From Limonium bicolor (lineage: Eukaryota > Streptophyta > Magnoliopsida > Caryophyllales > Plumbaginaceae), in assembly GCA_023374045.1 (NCBI GenBank), contig CM041777.1, forward strand, positions 103,370,046 to 103,434,045: 64,000 bases of DNA. Reading direction: 5' to 3'. This document shows positions 12,401 through 24,674 of the stretch, piece by piece. The translations under genes and the position numbers were made by a program. The notes under the pieces are model-generated. The model saw only the letters and a list, made by a program, of their open reading frames with translations. It was not told where the DNA came from and ran no database searches. Position 1 is the stretch's first letter; the number at the start of each line of letters is the position of its first letter.

Positions 12401-12828
12401 TTCATCCCGAAGTTGTTACTTCCTTAACCGATGTTTTATTTCTCGTTAATTCTTGGGATCAAGTCCCGCATTCATTCACGACAAAGCGTACATACACGTA
12501 CATACCATTCACATACACACAATCCAAAACACACAAACCTACTAACCATCAACGTGTGGTTGTAGGAATACACATAGTGAAATCGTTCTCTATAACTAGT
12601 TCTATTTCACCATTTGTGCTTATAAGCACAGCACCACGCCACCTCTGTGGCTTGCCCAAATTCTCAATAATATTCTAATGTACCAGTAATACTCATATAC
12701 TGTACTCATCAACAATCAATTGAATAAGTTACTCATTCATAACCACAATGCATTCAACCCAATCCACACATATAACATTCAAAACAACACCACATGCGAG
12801 AAACAACACAGTAAAAACGCAAACGTGC

Positions 12829-12845
12829 CTACCCCCCTTAAAATT
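12829..12845 (-). other. Second, internal polypurine tract of the giant-LTR element
   Basis: On the minus strand AATTTTAAGGGGGGTAG lies about 430 bases upstream of the LTR-adjacent tract, preceded by GGGCGTAATCC. This resembles the context of the internal tracts at 6151 and 50724. Confidence 0.55.
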
Positions 12846-15005
12846 GGATTACGCCCACGTAATCCCTATTATACCATCCTTGACCTTGGTTCTAGATGTC
12901 TAATTCTCATGGAGTATTCTAATTTCTATGTGATGTAGTTCATAATATAATCTCATCGAAGGTCTTAACCATGTTAATGGTTTAGTTTATGTCTTAATGA
13001 TTCTTATCGGTTCCCATACCAATCTATAACGGATTCGGGTTTAACCTCTCTGGGTCTAAGGTATTGGCCGAGAAGTCACTTGTTATTCAACAGGAAAATG
13101 GGTGTTACGGTCCACCAGCTTCTGCTGTGCGACTCTGATTACCTTCGAGTTTAGTTTTCCCTTTCTATGCTTTCTAAGGTGGTGCATGGCTTAGTGAAAG
13201 GCCTCTAGACTGTCGTGCGGTATTTTACTTTGTACATGGTCTCGGTGACTTGGAATTGTCTATCCATTTTCGTTGGAGGTCGGATATTCATTCTTTTCGT
13301 GCGCTTTTAAGCGTTTGAGTTATTCTGCCCTTTAGGTTTATATTCATATATGCTTTGTAGTAATGCCCCGATGTCTTCCAATGTTACCAGCGTGTCGTTG
13401 TTACGACCACATGTTTGGTTGATATTACTGATCATCATTATATGTAGTTAGCTAGTTTACTTTCCTAGCATTGTTACCTATTTTCTCCCTTGATGTGTAC
13501 AGCCAAATTAGGCTTTTATTTTCTTTCCCAATTATGGTCTTGATACTGCTGGTTGACCTCCTTTAGTTTAAGTCTAAAGGTTGCCAGATCGTTTATGTTT
13601 TAAGTCTCTATGATTGTAAATTGTTTAACATGGGATATTTAGTTTCCTTATCATTATCATTGTTCTTATGATTGTATCGCGCTGCTTGTCGATTAGCTCT
13701 GCTTAGTCGCAAGGTCCAGTGTCTTGCATTTGGGTTCTGTAGTACATGTTTCCATGTATTATCTATTTGGTTATTAGTAACATCACACCATTCCTTCTAC
13801 AATTTCAAGTCTTAACATCTTTGTACATGTTTGCTTTCTAGGTTTCGAACCATGTATCCATGTATTTTATGTGATTTTATTATCTGATAGCAACAACGTT
13901 TTCTTCGCACTTTACCAACCAAATTCATACAATTTTCCACCTATTTGTAGTTCGTGTGTCCACTTGTAGGAGGTTTCGGGAATCATCGAACATCGACGTG
14001 ATCAGCGTAAGTGTTGGACTACCCCTTCACCCCGATTTATGCGCAGTGTCACTTGACCTGGCCAGGGCCGAGTTCCACTTTGCACGTCCGATTTACACGA
14101 TCAAACAATTATTCACATTTGAATTCTTATCCCATTCGTTTCTAGTCCTCTGGCAATCAATTCATTGACTAGTGTCACCATCTGAGCCTTTAGATTAGTC
14201 GTTCAAATCCTCTAACTGTACAGACCTCTAGGTGTGTACATATATATATTTGTTCATCCGTGTATATATATACCCATGTGTTATAATCTTCTTGATTTAT
14301 GTTTATCCACATATGATTGTTCCCATAGGTTTATGATACCCTATTATATATATTTATATCCTCCTGATCTTCCAAGTTCTTCTTATAACCTGTATATATA
14401 AAATTCTCGTACCGTATGTACATATACATGTTCCTTCACGTATACTTGTAGTCTCATAAATTTTGTGTTCGCCAATGGGATATACGATTGTATACTTCCA
14501 TGTTCTCATATTATTACTATTTCCTCGACGCTTATAAATTATCTTAGCCCATCAATTGATTGTGTTGACAATTTCCAACTTCCAATATCCAATTATTCAT
14601 AAATATTCGATTGAGTTGGGACTATTTCTCGTTGGAGTGCCTAGTTAATTCGGCTGGTTTTATCTTGTTTGACCGTTTAGGTCCTCTTCGATCCGACTTC
14701 ATATTACAAATTTTAATTCTTTAGAAGGACCCTCTGTAAAGTCCAATTCTATATGTATATATATATTTTGTTGTTATTATAACTTTGTTAAATTTAATTC
14801 ATTTACTTGAATTCCTCTCTTAATCCTTTATGGGTATTGTAACCCTTCTGTTACCTCTTCATTATTATTTCTTGTGTGTATCCACTGGTGGAACGGAAGC
14901 CTTTAATGACGGTGGTTTAATCACGGCTTTAACAGAAACCGTAATTAATATGAAGGCCGGAGTTAATTAACGACGTTTATTGAATTAACCATAAGCAATA
15001 ATCGA

Positions 15006-15175
15006 TCGGAGGTAGGCGCGCCTTTTTTAGGACGGACTTTAGATGACGGTTATCAGTGAAACCGTAATCTAAAGTCCCATGTTGACGCGCGCTTTACGGT
15101 CAACGGACTTTAGATTACGGTTTACTAATAACCGTCAGCTAAAGTCCGTCCTAAAAAAGGCGCGCCTACCTCCGA
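15006..15175. repeat. Nested 5' subterminal hairpin of the CACTA element
   Basis: Outer arms (15006-15052 and 15130-15175) are near-perfect inverted copies including GGTAGGCGCGCC. Smaller hairpins built from TTTAGATKACGG units sit inside. Such subterminal repeats are where CACTA proteins bind. Confidence 0.85.
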
Positions 15176-15346
15176 CTGATGGTCAACGACGTCGTTTTCA
15201 CCTGACGCCAAATATTTCCCGTGTTATTTGATTTTTTCGACGCCGCGCGTAATCTAATTATAGTTAACGACGTCGTTTATCAGTGTATTTTAGATTAAAA
15301 ATAACTTTATATTAATGTGTTACATATGTTTGATCGAATAAGACTC

Positions 15347-15415
15347 ATGGCTTAATGGCCGTGGGTACATGAGTCAACACCATCGATCTTGAGTTCGAAA
15401 CCCAGCATAGGCCAA
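15347..15415 (+). repeat. tRNA-like A/B box module in the CACTA 5' region
   Basis: A box A-like motif (TGGCTTAATGGCC) and a box B-like motif (GAGTTCGAAACCC) are spaced as in a tRNA-derived promoter and followed by a T-rich run. Cloverleaf pairing is poor, so it is a relic or SINE head rather than a working tRNA gene. Confidence 0.45.
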
Positions 15416-15446
15416 ATAATTTTCGCGCTATTTTTTTTATTTCGTT

Positions 15447-15535
15447 ACACTTTAGATTACGGTTCTTTAGGAACCGTCATTTAAAGTGTGACTTTACATT
15501 ACGGTTTTCATGTAAACCGTAATCTAAAGTCCTTT
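15447..15535. repeat. Second 5' subterminal hairpin of the CACTA element
   Basis: ACTTTAGATTACGG units in alternating orientation form two adjacent hairpins, using the same unit as the 3' end at 24310-24570. Confidence 0.8.
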
Positions 15536-16676
15536 TAACTACAACATTTGCCCGTTTACTCTGCACACTGTACTTACAGTAACTCTTCTTTCGCGCTATC
15601 TTCCTCACTGAAATCGCCTCCTCTCTCCCGTCACCTTGCTAACGGCCATCGCCGCCGTCGCTCCCACCACCTTTGTCACTCCCATCGCCGCCGGTCACCA
15701 CCCATCTACCACTGGTCTCACCGTCGACCTCTCTATCGCGTATTGGGTATGCGATCGATTGATTGTCGTTTTTTTCTAACTTTGTTCATATACATGCATT
15801 TCGATTGCAAGTTCTAACCTCGTTTCTATCGAATCCTGAGAGTGTAATGGCAAATGTTCTAACCTTGTTCATATATTTGTGCCCAGATTCACAGTTAATT
15901 GCAACCTAGTTCGTGGGCTGATTTCTACACTACTTGCCCACTTCGGTGCTTAGTAACGGTAATTTTGCAAAGCAAACTGTAAACTGCTGTATTTATTTAT
16001 TCTTAGCATTTAGTATTACAATTAATAAATAATAGTGTAGTTTTAAAAATGCTACTACTTAAAACTGCCACAGGAAAGAAAGTAAGTTCAAGTATATTAC
16101 CGATTCCTGAAAATAGCTCATTTTCAACTGCTCAATCTGCTATGCCAGATGCTCTCTGTTTGATTCACAATCTGTGACAGGAATCAACAATGCTATTGTT
16201 ATAACCACCAGAAAGAATAAGATGAGTTTCGGTATTTTAATGGTTCTAGAATGACTAGTTTCAGTCCTTCAATCTGAAGTACTGCAGAGAAGGTCATAAA
16301 TAAACTTCATATATAGTAGAATAAGATAAGTTTATGTATGTTACTAGTTCTAGATGGTGCGTGCAAATTTGACTTTGATAAAACTGATTTGGAGACGTTA
16401 GAAATATAGGGGAGATGCTGTCGATTTTTTTCCGCGGTTTAGCTAGCATTTAACCTTGATTTTTTGATGAATTCTAATGTTGTCGTTTTTCATTTATGCA
16501 TCAGGACTACGACTTTATTTTGGCTTCCGACCTCAACCGTCTTAGCATCGGCTAATCGTCTACCAGAGGTAAGATTTACATATATACATATAATATTTGA
16601 CAAACTACCAAACATAGTTATCCGCCCAAGATATACCTAATAGAGGTATATCTTCGGCAGTCCCTGTCGGGACTGT
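15536..16676 (+). other. CACTA 5' untranslated region, no gene seen
   Basis: A short frame at 15548-15817 is low-complexity Ser/His/Arg and has no recognisable motif. The rest is AT-rich and non-coding, and probably holds promoter and leader sequence for the transposase. Confidence 0.5.
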
Positions 16677-16891
16677 CCATGATTGTTAAATCACACCTAG
16701 GGTGTGAATGTGTTTTTAATTGTACTTTATTGATTATTTCAGCAGTATCTCTTTATTGTTCTTCGAATGCATATATTATTGATTAATATCATAATATCGT
16801 GCATTTGAAGAACTGTAGGGAGATGCTGCCGAAATTTTCAATAAATTACATATTAAAAACACGTTCACCGGTGGGATTTAATACTCATGGA
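16677..16891 (+). ncRNA. ~215-nt fold-back, small-RNA-precursor-like
   Basis: The left arm (16677 to about 16780) and right arm (about 16790 to 16891) are imperfect inverted copies along nearly their whole length, closing on a loop of a few bases near 16785. The best paired stretch is around CTTCGAATGCA (16761) against TGCATTTGAAG (16799). It lies about 90 bases before the transposase start codon. Whether it is processed is unknown; it could also be a palindromic MITE relic. Confidence 0.5.
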
Positions 16892-16982
16892 TGGATTTAG
16901 GTTGATAAGATACAAAAGTGTAAAGACTCTGCCACGGGTGACGGTATGAAATGGCTGCCTTCATATAAATAGCTAGAAGGAG

Positions 16983-19900
16983 ATGGAACGTTCGTGGATT
17001 TACAGCGGAAATTTGGACGACAAGTTTTTAGAAGGAGTTGATAAGTTATGCACGGTGTTGGCGAACAATCTGAAACCTACAGACAAGGGATACATATTTT
17101 GTCCGTGTATCGACTGCCAAAACAATCTGAGATATCGCGGCGTTGAAACAATTAAGGAACATCTGATCCGCCGCGGTTTTACAAAAGATTTCCAAGACAT
17201 AATCCGATGGCATGGTCAGAGTGCGTTCGATGTTATTAAGCCTGACGAAGGGGATAATGGTCAGGCAAACACAGAAACAGAACTTGGAGATGATACAGTT
17301 GCTGGTGATCCAGAAGACGTTACAGCGAACGTTGTGCCAGATTTCTGGGATGATGACATTGAGACTATGCTTGAAGATGTGGAACGACATTACTCTAACA
17401 CGCCAGACAAGCATGAAAATTTGTTGGATTCATCCAAAACACCGTTGTACCCCGGGTGTGACCCTACAAAGTTAAGCAAGTTGAGTGTCGTCCTCAAGCT
17501 ATTCAACTTGAAAGCGAAACATGGCTGGAGCGACGTAAGTTTCACTGACCTCCTGGAACTATTGAAATACGTTCTTCCGGTGGACAACGTTTTACCAACG
17601 ACTACGTACTCAGCCAAAAAAATGATGTGCCCAATGGGTATGGGGTACCAGAAAATTCATGCTTGTCCAAATGGTTGCATGCTGTTTTGGAAATCGGATG
17701 AATTTGCTGAAAGCTGTTCAGCATGTGGAGCGTCACGGTATAAGAAACAACAAACTCACATCAGCGGTAGTAAGAAAGGTTCACCAGCTAAGGTATTGTG
17801 GTACCTGCCCATCATTCCAAGGTTCAGACGTTTGTTCTCCATTGAGAAAGACGCAGAGAATCTTCGGTGGCATTCAGTTCACAGGAAAATGGATGGCAGA
17901 TTGAGACATCCCGCTGATGCACCACAGTGAAGAAACATAGACGTAAAATTTCCTGAGTTTGGTAACGAACCGAGAAACCTAAGGCTAGGCTTGTGCACGG
18001 ATGGGATGAACCCTTACGGTACTTTGAGTAGCATACACAGTACCTGGCCTGTGCTTTTGGTTATTTACAATCTACCGCCGTGGTTATGCATGAAACCAAG
18101 ACACATCTTGTTGTCTTTGTTAATATCTGGTCCATAGCAACCGGGCAACAAAATTGACGTATTCCTACAACCTTTGATAGAGGATCTACAACTCTTGTGG
18201 AATGAAGGGGCTACGGTTTACGACTCATTCAGTAAAGAGGACTTCAATTTGCGTGCTATGTTGTACTGCACAATCAATGATTTCCCCGCCTATGGTAATC
18301 TTTCAGGCTATTCAATCAAGGGGGCGTTGGCGTGTCCGATTTGTGGTGAAAACACTTGTAGCATTCGCTTGAAACATAGTGGGAAAACCGTGTATATGGG
18401 CCACCGAAAAATGCTTCCAAAAGGACATAAGTATCGAAAGATGGCGAAAGAGTTCGATGGGAAAACTGATCACAGCATGGCGCGCCAGCCTTTGACAGGT
18501 ACAGAGATTTACAAAAAGTTGGATAATATTGTGAACAACTTCGGGCCGCCAACCAAAAGTGGTGAAAAAAGTGTCTGGAAAAAGAAATCAATATTTTGGG
18601 AACTACAGTACTGGCAGCATCTGGAGGTTAGACATTGTATCGATGGGATGCATGTCGAGAAGAACGTGGGTGAAAGTTTCACTAGCACCCTTTTGAACAT
18701 AAAAGGAAAGACAAAGGATCATTTGAAAGGAAGAAAAGATTTAATTGAGTTGGGCATACGCACAGAGCTTGGCCCGCAAGAACGTGGAAAACGCACATTC
18801 TTGCCTCCTGCCTGTCACACTCTGTCTAAAGAAGAGAAACATAGTCTATGCAGTACCCTTTACAACATCAAGGTGCCATCAGGTTACTCCTCAAACATAA
18901 GAAACCTAGTGTCCATGACAGATTTCAAATTAGTAGGAATGAAATCTCACGATTATCATGTCCTACTTCAAGAATTTTTGCCAATTGCACTACGTGGGAT
19001 CTTGGGATGATGTGTCAGACACACAATCACAAACGTCAGTGTCTTCCTCAAATCCATTTCGTCTAAGGTTCTTGATGTGGACACTCTGTCTAAATTACAA
19101 AAGGATCTTATTGTGACAATGTGCCAGCTGGAGATGTATTTTCCTCCATCGTTCTTCGACATAATGATACATCTCCTCGTGCATCTTGTAAGAGAGATTC
19201 TGATGTGTGGTCCTTTGTACCTTCGCTACATGTATCCGTTCGAAAGGTACATGGGTGTCCTGAAGAAGAAAATGAAGAACCGTCGTCACCCAGAGGGTAG
19301 TATTATAGAGGGCACTATCACAGAGGAAGTTGTAGACTTCTGCACCAATTACCTAGAAGGTGTCGATACCATTGGACTTCCACGTTCTAGACACGAGGGC
19401 AGATTGAAGGGTGTTGGCACGGTTGGAAGGAAACTGAAAAGAATTGACATAGACACTCTTAACAAAGCTCATTTAGTTGTGCTAAGTCATCTTGAAGATG
19501 TTGAACCATACTTTGATGAACACTTGTGTGTTTTAAGAGCACAATATCCAAACATGAGTGACGTCAGACTACAAAATGAGCAGAATAGGACATTTGTCCG
19601 ATGGTTCAAAGAGAGAGTGTTGTCCGATCAGTCCACGAATGTGCCTGAACTGATTAAAGTAGTTGCATTTGGACCAAATCTGGATGTAATTTCTTATGAG
19701 GGGTACGATGTCAACGGATTCACCTTTTTCACAGAACGTCAGGATCAGAAGTCAACGAATCAAAACAGTGGTGTAGAGCTTGAAGCTTATCAAAACTTAT
19801 ATGACGTCGGTGTCGTGGGTCATAGTCCTGTCTCAGTACAACAATCATATTTCGGTGTTATACAAGACATCTGGGTATTGGACTACAACAGCTACGAAAT

Positions 19901-20249
19901 GTGTGTTTTCCGCTGTAACTGGGTTAACAACATTCATGGCTACCGTGAGGAGGAGCATGGTATGAAACTGGTTGATCTGTCTAGAGCTACTCCCACGGTT
20001 GAGCCATTCGTTGTTGGGACGAAGGTTAAGCAGATATTTTATGTAACTGATCCCTGTAATCCTAGATGGTCTGTTGTGCTTAAAGGGAGAAGAGGAATAG
20101 TTGGTGTGGATGGTGTGGTTGATGAGGATGAGTATGATGCAGAAGATGAACCTCCAACTGTTCCTATTTCATTGGAAGAGGCTGAGGTCACAGGTCATCG
20201 TGAGTATATACGATCAGACCATAACGAGGGAATGTGGGTTGAGAGATAA
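16983..20249 (+). pseudogene. CACTA TNP2-type transposase, three in-frame stops
   Basis: One continuous frame of about 1,088 codons would encode the En/Spm TNP2 transposase that cuts the element ends. The N-terminus (MERSWIYSGNLDDKFLEGVD) is the transposase-associated domain. The central part has the transposase_21 hallmark NDFPAYGNLSGY and, further on, HCIDGMHVEKN. The C-terminal third has the DUF4218-like signature PFERYMGVLKKKMKNR and the DUF4216-like signature WVLDYNSYEMCVF. Stops interrupt it at 17928 (TGA, where the family has Trp after Pro-Gln), 18135 (TAG) and 19008 (TGA), with the frame kept throughout. Decay is therefore by point mutation and is recent. No intron is needed. The start ATG immediately precedes the domain. 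Confidence 0.9.
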
Positions 20250-20447
20250 TGGTGTATGTAAGTTATTACTATAAAAATTTATATGAAATTACCACTCTTT
20301 TATTTATTGCTTGTTTATGACCATTATGAAATGCTTAATTTAATTCAAATTGTATTTCAATCCTTGCAGGCATGGCTGATCAGGACATGGCTGATGCAGA
20401 GTTCGATTTATTTTGTCGTGAGGAGGAAAATGAGCACGAATGGTACC

Positions 20448-20512
20448 GGTCCCATCTACATCTGCCGCTGCTGCTGTTGCCCCATCCACATCTGCCGCTG
20501 CTGCTGTTGGCC
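20448..20512 (+). repeat. Two copies of a ~33-bp repeat encoding PSTSAAAAV
   Basis: A tandem unit with CATCTGCCGCTGCTGCTGTTG occurs twice, giving an Ala/Ser/Pro-rich linker at the N-terminus of the second CACTA protein. Confidence 0.8.
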
Positions 20513-22257
20513 CTTCCATGAGTGCACCTTCTACGAGTGCTACTCAGAGACCCAGAGGTAGAGGTCCGACCCGTGGGTTGAAACTGCAGAAAGAGGATCA
20601 GATTAGTCTTCTGTGGGACCAGTATGGGAGGTATGGTGGGGGCAGCAGGTCAGAGTTCGGTAGTATGCTAGGGACTCTGGCCAGATCACATTGCTGCATC
20701 AACCACACATGGAAACAAGTCCCGCAAGAAGTAAAGGAGACCATCTGGAAGAAGGTGCAAGAACGGTACAAGATCCCAGAAGAAGTGAAGAAGACCGTTC
20801 TTTCTTTGGTGGCCGGCAAAGCTAAATCATTCCGCCACTACTTGGTTGAGCATTGGATCAACAGGGTGCCCCCACGTGAGCCTCCGCCGTATGTTGTGTA
20901 CAACGGCATGATCACTGAAGAGGAGTGGAAGGAGTTCGTTGAGCGGCACGCCACCCCCGAGTTCAGGGTATGTTTGTGTGTACTCTTTTCTTAATTAATG
21001 CTCATAATGCTTTATCCCTGATTTTCTAATTAATTTCCTGTTGTACTTTCTTAACAGCAAGTACAAGAACAAGCACGGCAAAACCGTGAAGCTAATCTCT
21101 ACCCCCACACCATGGGACGAAGGGGATATGTGGGCAGCCTCGAGGGATGGGATGGAAAGAAGCTGGTTTGCTGACACGGAGGAACGAGGATGGAAGTGAA
21201 TGCCCGATCGAGGATGTCTCTGAGGCGAGGAGGGTGCAGATGTACATACTGGGACGCCAGAAAACGACCAGCGAAGGTCAGAGGATATTTCCTAATGCTG
21301 CGATGGAACAACTGGCTAACCAAATTGTAAGTATTTGAAAGTAGCTGTTAAATAATTTACTTATATACTCAAGTGTTTGTTGATCTTAAATTTAGTGTTA
21401 ACTTCTTTGAAAATTGGACAGTACGAAGCGGCACAGAGAGGAGAAGTAGACTTACACGCTCCTCCTTCTCAAGACGACGCGCTCAATCAAATGCTTGGGA
21501 AGAAGGATCACCCGGGGCGTGTTAGAGGATTTGGGGGAGAAGTACGTCAGAAGAACGTATTCCCGCCATCTGCTAGGAAGGGTCAGATGAGTGCTGCTGA
21601 AGTCGAGGCGATGGTAGAGCGTAAGTTCGCTGCTGAGCGCCAAGCTAATGACGAGAAACAGGCTGCTGAGCGCCGGGCTATCGAGGAGAGGCTGCAGGAA
21701 GCGTTGAATGCGATTGCACATGCGACTACTCAGCAGCAGCAGCTAGATCCTCCTCGACTGTCTTCCTCGTCTAGTTGTGCTCCGGCCGCTGACCCGTACC
21801 CGTTTGCCAACATCCAGGTTAACTTTGTTTAACTATTTTTCTCCTAAAATAAAGTTATTTAAATAGTATTAGATTGGACTCACTTATTTATTTCACGTAT
21901 TATCTCTGTTTATTAAAGGAGCAAAAAAAATGTCGTCTCCAAATACCATTAGACGGGCACCCTGTAGATGCGGCCTACGGGACGGTGTTGCCATCAGGTC
22001 CACTCACGCTCATCAGTTTCGTACGTCTACCCCCATTCTACGCGCGTGTGACCTTGGACCTGATAGTTGATGGATTTGAGCATGCATACCTTCCGATGGC
22101 GTTTGACAACAAATGCACGCTGATCGAAGCGAAGGGAGACATATTGCCCTGGCCAGCATGTTATATTGTTGTCACCGATGAGGTAAGACTGTTTGACAAC
22201 CATTTAGTATCTAATAAAATGCATTATTTAGCATTAAGTGTCTAATCTAATCTATTA

Positions 22258-22399
22258 TAGATCCCTGAGCTTCCTCGCCGCGTAACCCGGCCCAGACTAG
22301 AAGAGACCAGCGCGCCGGCGAATCCTGAGATCCCTGAGCTTCCTCGCCGCGTATCCCGGCCCAGAGAAGAAGAGATCTGCGCGCCGGCGAATCCTGTCA
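22258..22399 (+). repeat. Two tandem ~70-bp copies in exon 5 of the CACTA second gene
   Basis: Both copies contain CTGAGCTTCCTCGCCGCGTA and GCGCCGGCGAATCCTG and differ at a few bases. They encode a repeated Pro/Arg-rich linker between the DUF8039-like and protease parts. Confidence 0.8.
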
Positions 22400-24020
22400 G
22401 AAGTACAAGGGTATGTTCTAGATAATTGTTTAATGTTACTATAATAATCAATTAGTAATTATCTTTACATTGATGCTTTACTGTTTGTGTGTGAAGGGTA
22501 AGAATCCAGTGAGTCGGGGTGCGAAAGGTAAGAATCCAGCGCCCGTCCGGGGTCGCACCAGGACTTCTGAGGCGCCTAAAAATAAGCTCGCACTGCCACA
22601 AAAACTTGTTAATGTTTTGGGGCCAAGCAGATGAATCTCTACGACAAGATCATGTTGAAGTCATCTCAAACTAACAACTTCATGATGACGCTTCCAAAGT
22701 CGATGTTTCACTACGAAGAAGATATGATGACAGCAATCAACTTTGAGGACATCAGAGAGATGATGTGTGGAGATTATCTGAACATTAACATTATTCAAGC
22801 TTATCTAAAGTAAGTGTTCTTTCCTCATACTATAAAAACATATAGAATAAGTATCTATGAAGTTGCATTGGCTAACTTTTTATAGTACATGTGATATAAT
22901 AGATGTCTGCTTGAGAGATGTGCTGAGAAGGACATGACCTCCATTACTGCGGTGTGCCCGGAGCGTTTATCGTACGACTCAGTCACTAGGGACCCGGGGA
23001 GGTTTTGTGAATACATGATTCATTGCTTCAATGTTGTTGATCAACAGAATAAATTATTCATTCTAATGCCGTATCACCAAACGTGAGTTCTAATATAAAA
23101 TTACATACTAATTAGCTAACTTTTTTACCTTCATTTCTCATTTCATTTTGTATTTGACATTGTAGCCACCACTGGGCTTTGTTTATATTCTGCGCTGCCA
23201 CCGCTACTCTGCTCGTTCTAGATCCACTAGGGCAGTGGACAGAATTCAACACTGAAGACTTAATCAAAGAGTAAGTTTTTATTACTATTTAATTGTTTGT
23301 AAGTTTTTTGAACCAAAATTAATGTACTTGTTCATTTTGCTAAACGCTTTTGTTAATATATGTAACAGTTGTTACAAAAAAACCCCTCAGGGAGAGTTTG
23401 GTGATTTGACCGTCAATTACATCAAGGTTTGGTAATTCATGTATTTCATTCGTGCTGCTATTATCTTTGTACAATTGTTTTACATTTGTGAATTTTGGTG
23501 ATTTAGTGCCCTACCCAAAAGGATTCTAAGAGTTGCGGGTACTACGTGATGCGGTATATGTACGAGTTCTGCGGGTACTTCCCAAGTTTTAAGAATGATA
23601 TTGACAAGGTAATACGAACGCTGTCTTGTATTTAATTCTTTCGGCAGATTTTTTGTGTCTTTATCTTAATCTCATTATGTGTTCCATTCCTTTTCTTGTT
23701 GCAGATTAAAGAGCATTATGCCAGATTCAAGACTTATGCTCCTGCCGACTTGTTGCATGTCAGAGAGAGCATGGCAGCCATGTTTATGAGAATGGAGTGG
23801 TAGACTAGCTAGCTGTTGCTGTAACATATATTTTTTGTTAGTTGCTGCTCTGATTCTGTTAGTTGCTGCTGCAACAGATTATATTGTGTAACAAATTATA
23901 TTTTTTGTTAGTTGCTCTGATTCTGTTTGTAATGAATTATGCTAGCTGCTGCTGTAACAGATTCTAGCTGTTGTATTGAATGTTTCTGTTGCAATTGTGC
24001 GCAAAAATGAATTTACAATT

Positions 24021-24180
24021 GTTATCTCTGTTGCAATTGTGTAACAGATTGAATATGTTACAGATTTTCGATCTGGTGCTTTATTAGATGTTATCTCTGT
24101 TGCAATTGTGTAACAGATTGAATATGTTACAGATTTTCGATCTGGTGCTTTATTAGATGTTATCTCTGTTGCAATTGTGC
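24021..24180. repeat. Tandem repeat of a 69-bp unit after the protease gene
   Basis: Units start at 24021, 24090 and 24159 (the last one partial) with GTTATCTCTGTTGCAATTGTG. The sequence is non-coding and probably 3' untranslated. Confidence 0.85.
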
Positions 24181-24308
24181 GCAGAGAATGAATTTGTGTT
24201 GTTGGTATTTGATTCAGGTGGTTCAATTGTGCAGTTTCTGCCCTCTGTTGCTTATCTGTTACAATTCTGTCTCTGTTGCAATTGTGTAGATTTGTAAAAA
24301 AAAAAATT

Positions 24309-24674
24309 ACACTTTAGATTACGGTTCTAACAATAACCGTAATCTAAAGTCCTTTGGGCGCGCGCGCCAAAAGACTTTAGATGACGGTTATTGCCAAAAC
24401 CGTCATCTAAAGTGTCGACTTTACATTACGGTTATTTGTAAAACCGTGATCTAAAGTCCTTTGGTTCGCGCGCGCCAAAGGACTTTAGATCACGGTTTTA
24501 CAAATAACCGTAATGTAAAGTCAATGACACGCGGGCCGGAAAAGGGACTTTAATTACGGTTTTAAACCGTAATTAAAGAAACGCCATCTTTATTGATGCC
24601 CGCATAGATTACGGTCCAGAACCGTAATTATACACGGTTTTGGACCGTAATTAATGGGTCGCGTTCCACCAGTG
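24309..24674. repeat. 3' subterminal hairpins and terminal inverted repeat of the CACTA element
   Basis: ACTTTAGATTACGG-type units alternate in orientation, with CGCGCGCGCC spacers, forming three or four stacked hairpins up to the 13-bp terminal repeat ending at 24674. Confidence 0.9.

Larger units (their letters stand above)
12381..14882 (-). pseudogene. Decayed internal region, 3' half, of the giant-LTR element
   Basis: No open gag or pol frame is present. Near 12880-12917 the minus strand still resembles DNA just before the chromodomain of the chromovirus at 50.5 kb (ACTCCATGAGAAT then CTAGAACCA). The region therefore looks like a badly eroded chromovirus pol. The CACTA element splits it at 14882. 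The LTRs are far better preserved than this interior, so it may have been defective when it inserted. Confidence 0.55.
20372..23803 (+). pseudogene. CACTA second gene: PttA/TNP1-like, DUF8039-like and Ulp1-like protease
   Basis: I read this as one gene of about 11 exons with GT-AG borders: to 20967; 21058-21326; 21422-21817; 21919-22182; 22261-22410; 22497-22809; 22903-23082; 23166-23270; 23369-23426; 23517-23608; 23705-23803. Exon 1 encodes a plant transposase (PttA/En-Spm) domain with conserved Trp and Lys (HTWKQVPQEVKETIWKKV). Exon 3 is a Glu/Ala-rich coiled coil. Exon 4 resembles DUF8039. Exons 6-11 form a C48 cysteine-protease domain: His in HHWALFIF, Asp in LDPLGQW and Cys in SKSCGYYVMRYM. 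Breaks: the frame from ATG 20372 shifts near 20440, where another ATG opens the main frame, and again near 21130. Splitting into two genes is possible. Confidence 0.7.
14883..24674 (+). mobile_element. Complete CACTA (En/Spm) DNA transposon
   Basis: The ends are perfect 13-bp inverted repeats, CACTGGTGGAACG at 14883-14895 and its complement at 24662-24674. They are flanked by the 3-bp duplication ATC (14880-14882 and 24675-24677). Subterminal zones hold many copies of ACTTTAGATTACGGTT in both directions. Inside are a TNP2-type transposase and a second gene ending in a Ulp1-like protease. The start is CACTG rather than CACTA. In-frame stops in the transposase indicate it is not autonomous now. 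Confidence 0.95.

Noticed and set aside
17928..19010. Introns in the transposase at the three stops
   Set aside because: The reading frame and family motifs continue in the same phase right across each stop, so they are nonsense mutations rather than splice gaps.
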